Shown here: positions 20,840-32,809 of the stretch, piece by piece | Numbering within the stretch: the stretch's first letter is position 1 | Layout of the letters: each line of letters begins with the position of its first letter | Source: Nemopilema nomurai | Lineage: Eukaryota > Cnidaria > Scyphozoa > Rhizostomeae > Rhizostomatidae | Assembly (NCBI GenBank): GCA_003864495.1 | Contig: ML133457.1 | Coordinates: forward strand, 2,170,001 to 2,234,000 | DNA length: 64,000 bases | Direction: 5' to 3' | Notes under the pieces: model-generated | Databases searched by the model: none | What the model was told of the DNA's origin: nothing | Seen by the model: only the letters and a program-made list of their open reading frames with translations | Program-made: the position numbers and the translations under genes

Positions 20840-23155
20840 GACTGCTAGGAACCTACTTATTGACTTGCAATAAAGTTTTAGCGAAGTCTATCAAAAACCC
20901 ATCAGACTTTTAGCAGAGGAATAGAAAAACGGCTCCAGTAGGGTATGTGAAGAAACTATAGAATTAGCTCAGTTTGCTTGAAATTCTCTATGCAATATTT
21001 GTCTGTGATTGCTAACTGTTTTACAAGCAACTGAACTACAATTATCAATTAATCCTAACTTACCTTAGGCTGTGCTATGTTATGTTATCTTATATCAGGT
21101 TTTATTATGTTATGCTATGTTATATGTGTTATGTTGTGTGTTGTTATGTTATGTTATATGATGTCGGAGTAACAGCTATGCAAAAATAAAAAAATTGGGG
21201 TTTTGTAAGCCAAAAGATTGTGATTTGGGACAGCAAAAAAATCTTGAAACCAAGGGTTCTATAATCAGTCCTACTCTGGAGCAGTCTAAATGTAGAGTGA
21301 GGGATTTGTCTTTTTATTAGCCAGCCTGGTAATTGAACCTTTACCTTTCTATGAATCTTTCTCTTCTCTAAGTTCCTCTCTATTAAGGTCCTCCTTAGCC
21401 AGAGATTTAAAACCACTAATTGTGAGAGTTTAGTGATAGCTAATAAAGTTCTTGTTTTGAACTTCCAATTCCTAATTCAGAATAAATGACAGTCATGGCT
21501 TTCTTCCTCGTTTTTTAGCAGAAATTTGCATAAAAATGTTTATATTTTATTAACACAAGCCTCCCTCTAAGATTGAAGAAAAGATGAATTAGGCACCACC
21601 CTGACTCTTGCTCACAGTTGCAACTAGCAGTTTTTTGTTTTAAGATAATATTTTATTTGTAATTTTGGTATTAAGGTTGCTGTGCTTTTAACAGTTTCAT
21701 TGGAAACACTTGTCATATATTTTGTAGTTAGAGTTTTTGCAACAATGTTTTTTTTAATTTCATATATTTTTCATTTTGTTTTCTTGAGAGCAAGGAATTT
21801 TGAATTTGAATTTCAAATTATGTTTGGGTACAAATGCTAAACAAAGTGGATAATTCTTGGTGAATGTACTTGGAGAGCCCCATTTGGAAAGCTTTATGTC
21901 GATGGCCAACGTGTAGACCTGCAAGTACCTCAGTAGTTAAAATGATGATCCTTCAAACTCTTTGGGGGAGAGGTTGGGGGGACTGCAAGTGTATCCTTAG
22001 CCCCCCCTCATTTGTAGCCTTGTCACAGCAGCTTGTCAATTCATAGAACTTATGACAATGGCTTTTTATCTAAGCTGTTGCCAAGCAACATAAATTTACA
22101 GTAAGAATGTATTCAGATAAGGTTTCTCATCACTTGAATGAAGTAGGCATAGGAAGTGCTCTTGAAAAGAGGACACTGTCAGTATTCTTAGACGATTGTT
22201 CAAGGCATGATTGTAATAGGACATGAAATGACATTGTTGGAGGAGAACTATTTGCATCTTTAATTCAACCAATTTTTGTTGATAAAACTGAAAACCATAA
22301 TTAAAGAGGTAAATTTATAATATTAACATTTAGTGAACTTTGTAAATAACTTAAAAATTGATTAAATAGATTAAACAAAATACAGACACACATGGTAGAA
22401 CTAGCTTACAGGTTTTCTTAATTTCTAAGTCGTTTGTAGGCTCAAAAACTGTTGCACAAGATAAAATGTTGTAATTTCATTGATACATCGAAAAATCGAT
22501 ATTAAGTTCCTTGCTAGATATGACCTTTAATTGCTAATGGATGAAAGACAATCTCAAAGTTTTAATTATGCCTCATTTTGAATTTGAGACCTTTTGATAA
22601 TACAATTGGTTTGAGTAGCTGACTGGAAATGGTGAAAATTATGCTTCTAGACATTCTCAGTATACCTTATTTTTTCTGGCATATGTTTTTGAAAGGAAAT
22701 GTCATTTTTCGCTTACATGGATATCAATTTTGTGTCATGATTCAGATGGTGTTGAGGGAATTTTAGGTTTAGTAATCAGTTTCTTACAAATAATCTTTAC
22801 TAGATTCAATGGTGCCAGGTGGCTATTTACCATTGATGTAAAGGAGAAAAATACTTCTTGTTATTATTATGAGGTTTCATGCTTTGACTTAAAGGAATTT
22901 CAGAGAAAGTATGTCTTAATGAACTTGAATGTTTGAACATGCATATTTTTGTCATTTAGTATACATGTTTCAACAAGATAGGCTTCTAAAGCTCTAAGCA
23001 AGTCGAATGTTAAATATGAGTAACTTCTGCAATAATAACTAAAAGTTGATAATGATATCTAGCAAAGCATATTCTGAACTTACATGTCATAAAATGTTCT
23101 TATGGTATAAGTTGTCAAAGCTTCCCTAACACCGCCTTAGAATGTTTAGTATCTT
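20840..23155. other. Intergenic sequence, repeats only
   Basis: A run of ttatg-type pentamers (tatgttatgttat variants) lies at about 21065-21165, and a C/G-rich patch at 21960-22010 resembles the other hAT-like relics. No coding segment is recognised. Confidence 0.4.
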
Positions 23156-23159
23156 ATCA

Positions 23160-23413
23160 TCAGCAGCATCGCTTCGGTCTCTGAGAATGCTTTCTCTTCA
23201 GTCCTTCTCCACTTCCACAAAGACTTCCTCCTGCTAAAAGAAAAAGAATCTCAATGTATTGTGTTAAAAACGGCTCTAGGGAAGTCTTTGTAGAAGGGAA
23301 AAGAAAGCGAACAAGCATTCAGAGAAAGAAGATTTATTCAAAATCGTACCGATTCTAGAAATACTGGGGCTAGGACCTCTGCTGTCCACCAGCTTTCGCT
23401 TTATGCACCTTTC
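23160..23413 (-). CDS. Possible pair of terminal coding exons (23350-23413 and 23160-23230), gene unknown
   Basis: On the minus strand the acceptor ATTTCATTTCGCAG precedes a 64-base segment ending at G|GTACGA. A second acceptor, TTCTTTTAGCAG, starts a segment closing at a TGA (23160-23162). Joined in phase they would encode ERCIKRKLVDSRGPSPSISR, IGGSLCGSGEGLKRKHSQRP and KRCC, a basic Ser/Arg/Lys-rich tail. I recognise no family. It lies downstream of the Zic stop on the same strand, but Zic exon 2 shows no donor that would join it. It could be the end of another gene or a chance arrangement. Confidence 0.2.
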
Positions 23414-25685
23414 CTGCGAAATGAAATATAATGTCATGCTTTAACTTACAGTGATTTTCAGGGTTTTGACTTGTTATACCACAGTGAACTACTAACAACT
23501 CCCGAAAGTTGGCTACTTATCAAGATAGCCATATGAAACCAAATAACTGCGCAAAAGCTGGGCAGTATGTCTTAAAATATTCACGAGTGCCAAGAACCCA
23601 TTGCTAGTTCACAACCACTCAATGTCTTCATCTAAAGGTCATTTGAATGCCAGTCAAGTCAGACGTGGAAAATTTCTGCCCATCAATCTGACATTAGTGC
23701 TTTTTTATCATTATTCCCGCAGGTCAGAGAAGTCTTTGACAACTTTTACCAATCCCACAAAAACATTGCTTACATGTGAGCAAAAATTAGAAAAGGTTGT
23801 TTAACGTATCCAATCGATTATACGATGAAATGTAGAAATATTTGAAAAACGTCACGAAGAATTTATATAAAACAAAGTGTTAGTAATCAAGATATGAGAA
23901 ATTAGATGACAAGGAACTTTTTCTAAATGGAACATTTAGCTCAAAAGCATTTGTTTTGGGAGGGGTATTCTGGATTGTAAAGCTGAAACATATTTCTAAT
24001 AATTTGGTTTTATTTCTAATGAATTTGAATAAAAAAGGGCAATACTTGATACAAAAGGGCAATGCAAATACAAAGGTAGTGTAGCAAGCAGCCTGGGTAA
24101 TAGATCTACGCGAATGAATAAATGCCGCGCTCTGCTTATTGGTACGTTGCAAACACCAGCTGACCAGGTAAAAGCCTATAGCTTTGGATCCGAAGTCAAT
24201 CGATGCCAGAAGTTGCTGAGGGTATTGAACAGAGCTGCCACAGAACTGCAAAATTTGGGCTTTGTATTGGGGTCATCAAATGATTCTTAAATTGCGGGAG
24301 AGTAGAATACAGCAAGTGTGACGTCGAAACAATCTATTTTCAGAATTTTTTAGTTTTAATTATTATGCCACGAAATATAACCGCATAAGTAAATGCCCAT
24401 CAAACCCCTCTAATTTTATTTTGGCTTATAACTTTGCAAAAAATGCCAGAATAACAGTTATCTTATGGCAAACTCGAAATAATTCATTTACCATATCTCA
24501 CCAACTTGCGAGCATATTTACTCCCTATTTTTCGAATTTTGAAGTATTTTAAGCCGTTTTTCCAGATTATGCGGACAAAACTAGAAAGTTCTAAAATAGA
24601 TTTGTTGACGTCTCAAAACAGTATAAGTCTGGATTGGCCTACGAACGGACTTTCTTGGATCTAAGGCTTAGATGCCTGGATTCAAACTTCGGTTGTTATT
24701 ACTGTTGTTAATGCCGCTGTGGTGTTGCTATATCTGTAAGGGTGAATAGTTAAACAAATATGGCACCAAGGTTCTATTATTTATCTATGGATGATAGAAG
24801 TTCAGTTCCTTGGCAACCCGTTTCTCCCTTGGCCCTCTTGGTTAGAAAATAATTTCTGTCATCCTTACTGCATGCGAAAGGTAGGAAATTAAATTAAAAT
24901 TCTAATCGATTTTATAGTACACGCTGGAAAAGAAAAATATGTCAAGGTTGGAAATCGCAAAACAAGCAGGTTTGATTAACAAACTCCCTCGTAGCGTAGA
25001 TTTTCATTTGCTTTTAAGGTGAATACTATTTGGAAAGGCTTTTTGCTTTTTATGCTAGCTACGAAAGTTGCTTGGGAAAGTGTTTCGTTCATTTAATGGG
25101 ACAACACTTATCCACTAACGTAATTTGCAACTTGTTCTTTTATAAACACTTCAAGCCAGTCCTTCATCACATAGTTGAAAATCAAATGTGTTTTCTATCG
25201 TAGAAATATAAAGAGCTTTTGATATAAACCAAAAGAAGATAATGACTTTGCCTTCTTCTTTTTGCGCAACAGGCTGTAAACTTGATTGTCCTACAACTCT
25301 AAAAATCAGTATTGTAGATATTTTTTCACCTGTTAAAATGCTATTCATAGTAAGTAGTTAACAGATGTTGATACAGCATTTCAAAATACTGATATTGAGG
25401 GAATTTCTCTTCTTCCAATCCTGTTTTTAACGTGTTTGTGATTATGTGTTCCAAGCCGGCAATAGTGAACCTTAGAGAATTTGTTATGAAAGCTCTGGGA
25501 AACAATTGTATTACTTGAATCTACTTAAAAAGCAGGGTTTTCGGAAAGTAGCGTCGAGCCGTAACTGCTTGTTTGGCGATTTCAACCTGCCATCCACGTT
25601 TCTTTTTCACACCTCTAAAGCTTTGCTCACATATCACTTGGATAACAATAAGAACATCGTCACCCACTTCGACCAAAAGTTTACT

Positions 25686-25691
25686 TTTATT
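25686..25691 (-). terminator. Candidate Zic poly(A) signal
   Basis: TTTATT on plus is AATAAA on minus, only 16 bases past the Zic stop codon. Such a short 3' UTR is unusual, so the real site may lie further downstream. Confidence 0.25.
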
Positions 25692-25706
25692 GCCAAAGGA
25701 CTTGTC

Positions 25707-26029
25707 CTATTCGTGCTTTTTGTATTCTATAGTAACTTCTTGTTCATCACAATTGCTTTCGATTCGCGAACTGCGACAAATTCGTTTCGTTGTCACAAAA
25801 ATTTTCGGCGATCCAGCTCTGGATATCGATGATCCGGTTGGCGAAACATCGCCATGCATTTTCATGTGCTTTCGTAAAGAGCTTGGGTGTGTGTAGCTTT
25901 TTCTACAATCTCCAATGGTGCATGAGTAGGGCTTATCGGACGTGTGTACGTGCGAATGTTTCTTACGATCGCTAGAGTTCGCAAATCGACGGCCGCATCC
26001 ATGGAATTCGCACACAAATGGCTTTTCGC
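25707..26029 (-). CDS. Zic: Zic exon 2 (fingers 4-5 and C-terminus)
   Basis: The acceptor GTTTCTGTTTTCAG is strong. GC completes the Gly of the HTGEKP linker, followed by [20 protein letters not shown] (finger 4) and [20 protein letters not shown] (finger 5, with C-x4-C spacing; vertebrate Zics, from memory, have C-x2-C). The tail [18 protein letters not shown], then a basic and an acidic stretch, ends EYKKHE and stop at 25707. Confidence 0.92.
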
Positions 26030-29000
26030 CTGAAAACAGAAACATTCTTCTCTGTCAATAACACAATCTTACATTGCCTGCCAAAGTCATTGGAAGACCT
26101 CATTATTTTCCTGTGGCACTGCTTTTTCACTTAACTCCCAATAGCTGATCATGGACATCTGACATCCTAATAGCTATTGGTTCCCCTTCCTTCCCCAAAA
26201 ATTTTGATAACAAAGTGTGGCTTTCAGTCAATGTTGAAGAAAAAGTTCGACTGATAACTTTCGTCACGTTTTGCAACACGACAACATTATTTTAAAAGTG
26301 GAGAAATGTATCGACGAAGAATGTTCATTAGTGTTCCAACATCTTGGGCAGGCATTGTATTAACCAGAGGCGCCTTTACCTTGATGGGAATCGGAAGGGG
26401 ATGCTTGGCAAAATAAGGGAAAATTATGTCGTAAATAAAAGGGCTAAACAAGTGTAAGACCAATTACGCTATCTCAGAATTGTTTGTCGATAGCTTTTTC
26501 AATGCTTTCCTTGACCCTGCCAAAACGATGAGTACATTCAAGGGTCAAAGAAGAGACGTAGCTCGATGTGGGTATAGGGGCGGATTTGATTTTTTTTGAT
26601 AGGAAAGCAAATACTATCCCTTTCTGATATAAATGTCATAAGCAATATTTTCATTAAGTTGCGTTGTGTATTGAAACAAGCTGAAAAATGACACTTGTAG
26701 CTGATGGCTTGCATGAAACAATATTTGAAGTAATAATTATTGGTTTTTAAAACGTAATGGGGTACCCGTCGCATTACGCAATACACCACTGGGTAAAAGT
26801 TAGGACCTTTTCTTTCTAGTCAAGACGAAGGTGCGAAGTTATTTCAAACTTACGAAATGAATTCAAAGTTATAAAAACAACTTAAAATTTCAAAGTCGGT
26901 TCTATAATGGAAAGCTGCATAAGGATATCACTTTCGCGCAAGATATCATTTTAGGTTTCCACCCCAAAAAACGAAAAAAACACTAATGAAGAAAGTTATA
27001 ATACCATATCTTTTGTGGATCGAAACAGGCTGAGTGAAAGAGAAATAACGTAGCAAGTGTTGTTAACTAGTTTATCAATGTCGTTAAAGATTCCCTTGAA
27101 TATATCTTATGCTCTTATCCGTGAAATATTTCGCATACTTCAATAGCAATACTTCAAAGTTGCCTGTTGTAGACTTAATTTTAATGAAATGATTACAAGC
27201 AATATTTCAGTAAAATTGTTTTAAAAGGAACGAGAAGATGAAAGAACCCTGAAGGTAGTGAAGTATCGAATACATCAACATTTATGTTGGAACTTGAAAA
27301 TCGCAAAATGTAGGCCGTCCAATGCAAAGGTTCCAGTTGAAGGAGCCTAGTCATTGGTCAAAGTAGAGTTCAGAGTGTCTGGCTATTATAACTGTACACG
27401 TTGCAGGCTATGACGCAATGACAATTGCAAAGGAGGTCCTTAAAAATATGAGAATAGGAGTTCTCTTGTCAGCCTACGCTTGGCCACTCCTTTTCTTTTG
27501 CAGAATGTGTGGTGATCGTTTTGACATTATGCAGAGATCCTACTTTTGTTTTTCGTCTTTGCCTTCCAAACATGTGCAAATCACGGATAGTTCAAATAAT
27601 AGTTGAAGATGGCTCTCACTAGGATACCTAAACTATCAAGTTATTGCTGGACATTAACAAATTGTACTGTCCGAGCTAAGAACTGATTGCCTAAAACTGC
27701 ATTGTTCTATAACAGGAAGGGAGGCTGTTGGTGTTGTTGTTCAACCCCACACGCTCCTAAATAGCCTGAAAGACCTACTACAGGCATAGATAGGAGAATT
27801 TGAAATTAACTGAAATTTAGGTTTCATATAACTATGTGTTTGGATTTCTTTAGGTTTCTAACTCTGACTCTCCCAGCAGCTACAATCATCACTTCTAACT
27901 CTTCGTATGCATTATAACTTTACTAAAAGCAAATATATAATGGTTTGCATTCGTTATCATTGCTCACAAGAGATATGATGCAGTTATTTTTCCAATGTTT
28001 GGTTGCTTTTTCTGATCCCTGCATATCACCTATCATCCCGTCATGCCACTGAAAGTGTCTTTTTTTGACTTGCTCACTTTTAATCGCCTAGCTTATTCTT
28101 TGGCATTCTGCCTCTGACATTTTTCTTTGCAGAGGAGAATTCCTGAACCAGGTTATTTACTCTTGCACTCTCTGTGGTTCCAATTCATCAAAAATATGAT
28201 TCTTTATATCTCCCTAAAGTTATCTTCTTGTAAATAATGAATTATTCCGCAACCTATGACCGCATTATCCTAAATTGCAACAGCCGCATATCACAATATA
28301 AAGCATTTCATGCGGAGATTGAAATTTGCCCATATTTCTCTCCATCCAAATTCATTTAAATCTTTTCGAATTAGAAACTCATGACATTCTTCAGACATCG
28401 TTTCCAATTTAAATAAGACTGATATAAGTTATTCCACAAAATACTTCAACGCATTAAGGTTGAAGAAAATGTGTTCATATGAAACCTCTAAAGATTGGGC
28501 TGTATTTTAATATGCCTCATAATTCTCGCCTTCTAGAATAAGAAATCCCACAAGTTGGAATTTTTATGCCGATAGATTTCTTAGCAACATCAATACTATT
28601 GCGGCGATGTGTAGAATGACTCGCTTGTTGCATTTGAATCAAAGTCTTACAAGTAACCTTATGTACGTACTATTTCTCATAATTTTACGAACTGACATAA
28701 TAACTAAAAAATGCGTTGCTGAAAATAAAGCTTTGCAATATTCTTTCACTAGTGGGTAGTTGCAATGAGTTTTTAAGAACAGAGGAGGGAGAGCTAAATG
28801 TTACTGACATCTTCAAGGTTGTCATATTTTTTGGTTTCGTTCTGGCAGCAAATCAATTTTTGATTTGCAAATTCGCAGTAAGCTTGTTCAAAATTTAACT
28901 TATCAGGAACTGAGTAACTACAACTCAAGATGTAGCCTTGATGTGCATTTTCTTAATTTACCAAAGGTTAGGGATATTTTTACTGTTGTGTGTGTGCTTT

Positions 29001-32000
29001 GTGGTCTTTTAATGGTGTTATTCTCAATTGTTATTTAATGATTTGCCATTATTCTCAGTTCCTTATCACATGCAAAGTGATTTTAATGCATGTTTTATTT
29101 TTGTATGAACAACAAAGTCACCCTCTTCTTTTTGAGCAATTTAAATTGCTCCGGACATTTTCGCCATAATCTTGAAAAAACTAGTTGAGAAACTTTCAGC
29201 AACCTAAGTTTCAATTTAGTAAGACGTTCAACTTACATGATGGAATAGTAAACAAATAAACAGTTGCTCAAAATTACCCTCTGGTTGCGGATTTGGTATT
29301 AACCAATCAAAATGATCACAACGATCACATGATACTGCAGCTCCTGAGTGGAATCGTCTTAGGTGGTTTTCCATTTGCAGGTTGATTTGGCATTTGGATT
29401 TTGGTTTTCCAACTTTATTGACGATTACTATTATCGTCATCCACTAGTGCGTCGTCTTATATAGTTTATAATGTTTTGTTGGATTAAGTTCCTGGCATTT
29501 CCAGCACTGCCGAGCGCTAAGTTTGTTAGTTTCTTGCTGGTATTGTACGGCAACGCATAAAGTAATGCGCTTTGCACGCTGCGAATGTCAATAAGAAATC
29601 AAGTGCATTCGTGTTCTAGTCTAATTTAGCGGCTGCTATTTCAAAATAAATAGAAACAAGTCTTCCAATGAATAATAGCTAATTGTTATCGTTAAAAAAC
29701 TTGTCAATCTAAAACCTCTCTTTTTCTGGCTTCCAGAAACATCATGTGAAATTAGGAATTTGAGCAATATTCAGAGCAATATATTTGCAATAATGTTGGA
29801 TTTATTTGATTTACGCATTTAATGATCCATAACCGAATAAAGTTTTAGTAAAATGTATGCAATTTTGAAAATATAACTAAATTGAATGAATTTATAATAT
29901 AATGTTTGTCTTGGTAAGGTATCCAGAAGGAAAAAGTTTTGGGTGTATTGACGATTTGAAAATATCTGAAGTTATAGCGATCTTAAATTGAACAGATCAT
30001 TACAATTTTGAGCGTTAGATTTTCTGTTTGAAAACACACGCTCTCAACTTTATATACTTCATTCTTACTTTGTCCTAAAAATGATGGCAGCTATTTACAT
30101 TTGATAACTGATGAGATAAAGCTAATGTTCAGAAGCATTCTAGAATATTTTGCATGATTGAGTCAGCAACATGCCACATGTGAACTTATTCGCAACTGTT
30201 CAACAAGCTGTAATTTCACTGTTCTCATTTGCACATTGCCATTTTAGTTTTAACTTGCCATTTATGTTTCAAAAGCAAAAGCTAATGCTTTTAAGATGAC
30301 ACTTAATGGTTCAGCTAAGAGGATTGAAGAAACTTGCTCTTTCCTTGTTTTCCTCTGTTAGGAAAAAGCTAAACCGGGTTACTGCCTTCTTAACACCTTT
30401 GATTTTTCACTCCCTCAGGCCTTGAAAGGGCTCTATGCTGTTGCTGCGCTATTCATTATTGTGAAAGCCCCTTCTCATCTTCCCTACTGAATGTAATACG
30501 ACCACGAGGTTCGCCTAGCATCTCTACGCTAGCACAGTTCAACGGTGCTTCAGTTCGTGTTAGGTCAATTTGAGGACACGAACAATTTCGTCATGACAGG
30601 TTCTAGAACCTTTGTTTAATAGCAGTTGAATTTATAATTTAGGACTAACTGAAGTTCCTGATGTCATTGATTATGAAGTAGAAAAGACATGAACTCCTTA
30701 AAACCATGCCAAAGCAAAGCTCTATTTTATTACTAAATGTGATCGACTTGTTTTCCTTGTAACTTTCACAGCAAGTTGGGAAAGATTCGGATGAACGAGT
30801 GGTGATCATTCGCTGCATATTTTGTAAGCAGCTCTGTGAACTGTTCTCATAAATGTAGTCGATTCCACCACATTGGATCCATCTTCATGCTGCAGATTTT
30901 CTATACGACGTACCCTACTAACTCTACTTGACAGTTTTATATCTCTGAAGTGTGTTTCAAAAGGCCGTAATGCACTGCTATCTTTCAAGTACACCACAAT
31001 GCTCTGCAGTGCACACACACACACGCAGTCGAGCAGTTCTGTGAGCTTTAAATGGTTGTTGAAGTCACTAGATGTGAATTGAATCACTTTGGTGATCCTA
31101 CTTTCGATAACTTTCTTCATAAAATAACTGCAGGGAAAGCACAGCCGAACTGCTTTGAAAGTTTGCAAACCGTGATTTTAATTCTAAATTTGTTAAAGAT
31201 AAATTTTGTCATCTTCACAAACCAAATTCACTAGGCTCGAGAGAATGCATTCACCCTGCCGTAGAATCTCCTTAAAAATGATATGAAATCCCACGTTATA
31301 AACTTATAGATTGATAGTCTGTATATTTTTTTGCTTCCTTTCAAAACCCGAAACATTTCACTGACTCATACTTCACAGTATCTAGAAATAGTGGAGCCAG
31401 TATTCAAAAACGAATTCACATGATTTATATTTCCGACGTTGAAAACAAAGAGTCAGAGAAAGTCTTAAGTCGAGAAGAATTCGCAAACGAAGATGAAATG
31501 AATCCACAGGTATTGAGAATTTTAACAAGGTTTTTAAACTTAAAATTTTCATTTCTTTCTAAATTTCTTTATAAAAACACTTCAAGTGCTTGTATGTTTT
31601 CAAGCATCTTTTAATTGCCTAGAGGCGTTTTGTTTGCGCAACACATACCACAAGAAAGGGACATTCTGGTCAGCAACCAAACCTTTTGGCTCGAGAAAGC
31701 AAAACCACTTTTTTTATTACCACTAGCTATATTGGACAGTAAAATGTTAATTTGTTTTTTCACCTAGAAGTTTCTGGAAACTATTTCCCTAATGCTCTTC
31801 ATAAGATACCAATTTATCTACGTTTGGTGAAGGCTTAAGAACTGTAATGATCACGAACCACATCATGAGATTTTATAAACAAGTTAAAGATTTGACAACA
31901 CGTACCTGTGTGGGTTCTTTTGTGAATCTTGAGGTTCTCGCTCCTTGCAAACAGTTTACCACAGCCAGGAAAAGGGCAGGGGAAGGGTTTTTCTCCTGTA

Positions 32001-32803
32001 TGCACCCGAAGGTGGTTGACCAGCTTGTATTTAGCCTTAAAAGGGAGCCCATTTCGTGGACAGTTCTGCCATTGGCAAACGTATAGACCGTTGCCTGTGT
32101 CGGCCGTTTGGACGTGCTCTTCGTTCAGGTGATTGACTATGTCCTGCATTAGAGTGAACTGTCGGCCGCATGGCTTCATTTTGCTGTAGCCGTGTTGCTC
32201 TACCCACATGCACGCCATGATATGCGGCGTAGGGGACTGGCGCACGTATGGGTAGAACATGCCAGGTCCTGTTGTCTGTGCTCCATGCACGAATGTTTGG
32301 TCCAGGAACTGCGCGTGGACGTTCGGTGGGGCTCCGTACCGATTTCTACCGTACATGTCACTGTCAAGACCATACGGAACGTGACTCGATAGTAAGGTAC
32401 TGCTGTATCCTCGCGCCGGCGGTACAAACGACGGGTAGCACATGTAAGGGTTCGACTGTGGCTCGTTCGAGGTTAGACTGTGATGCCCGGTCGTAGGGCC
32501 AGACGATTGAGAAGGATAGTAGCTATGTCTATGGCTGTGCGGGGAGTACCGCGCCGAACTGCTGCCGCCAGAGCTCAGCGTTTCGTAGAACGGCGCGTTC
32601 AAGCCTGAAGGGCCTGCATTGTTGCTTTGCAGATGTATATGCGAGTCCTGTCTCAAGTATGGGTCCGCATGGGCCGGGAAGGAAGACTGGCTGGAGTTAC
32701 ACGACGAGTGCATGGGGCTTGTGTGGTACGGCGAGTGTGTTTGGCTTTGTAGTGTGATGGCTTCCAGTGCTGTCTGCGACTTATGTTCAAAGATATCACT
32801 CAT
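25707..32803 (-). CDS. Zic: Zic-family zinc-finger transcription factor, two coding exons, about 406 residues
   Basis: Exon 1 and exon 2 join in frame (898 + 323 bases = 407 codons) to give five C2H2 fingers in the order and linkers specific to Zic. Finger 1 uses C198, C212, H225, H230; finger 2 C243, C248, H264, H268; finger 3 C276-H298; finger 4 C306-H328; finger 5 C336-H358. Fingers 1 and 2 carry the Cys-x-Trp pairs of the tandem CWCH2 motif. FYPYVRQ just before finger 1 matches the Zic ZF-NC element. The N-terminal 180 residues are rich in Ser, His, Tyr, Pro; no ZOC motif (RDFL) is visible. Zic proteins are nuclear regulators of neural and other cell fates, related to Gli. Only 48 residues follow finger 5. 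The start is taken at Met 32803; Met 32872, in frame upstream, is an alternative. Confidence 0.93.
26030..31905 (-). other. Zic intron (5.9 kb) between fingers 3 and 4
   Basis: Bounded by donor CACACAG|GTACGTG and acceptor TTTTCAG|GCGAAA on the minus strand. Small open frames inside (for example around 29228-29440 and 30806-31168) show no family motif. A short CA repeat lies at about 31012-31024. No nested gene is seen. Confidence 0.85.
31906..32803 (-). CDS. Zic: Zic exon 1 (N-terminus and fingers 1-3)
   Basis: From Met 32803 ([10 protein letters not shown]) the frame runs 299 codons plus one base to the donor. Fingers 2 and 3 ([40 protein letters not shown]) are nearly identical to known Zics, whereas finger 1 ([19 protein letters not shown]) is divergent. 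Neither candidate ATG has a purine at -3, so a 5' non-coding exon or the upstream Met 32872 remains possible. The exon is GC-richer than its surroundings. Confidence 0.92.
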
Positions 32804-32809
32804 ACAGGC

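Noticed and set aside
23880..24251. 123-residue minus-strand frame
   Set aside because: Composition is typical of AT-rich non-coding frames and no family motif or start context supports it.
29228..29440. Cys/His-containing frame in the Zic intron
   Set aside because: CDRCDH and HLRRFH suggested a zinc finger, but spacing and hydrophobic positions do not fit C2H2, and no splice sites frame it.
30806..31168. 120-residue minus-strand frame in the Zic intron
   Set aside because: No domain, no good splice signals, and part is a CA-repeat translation; probably chance.
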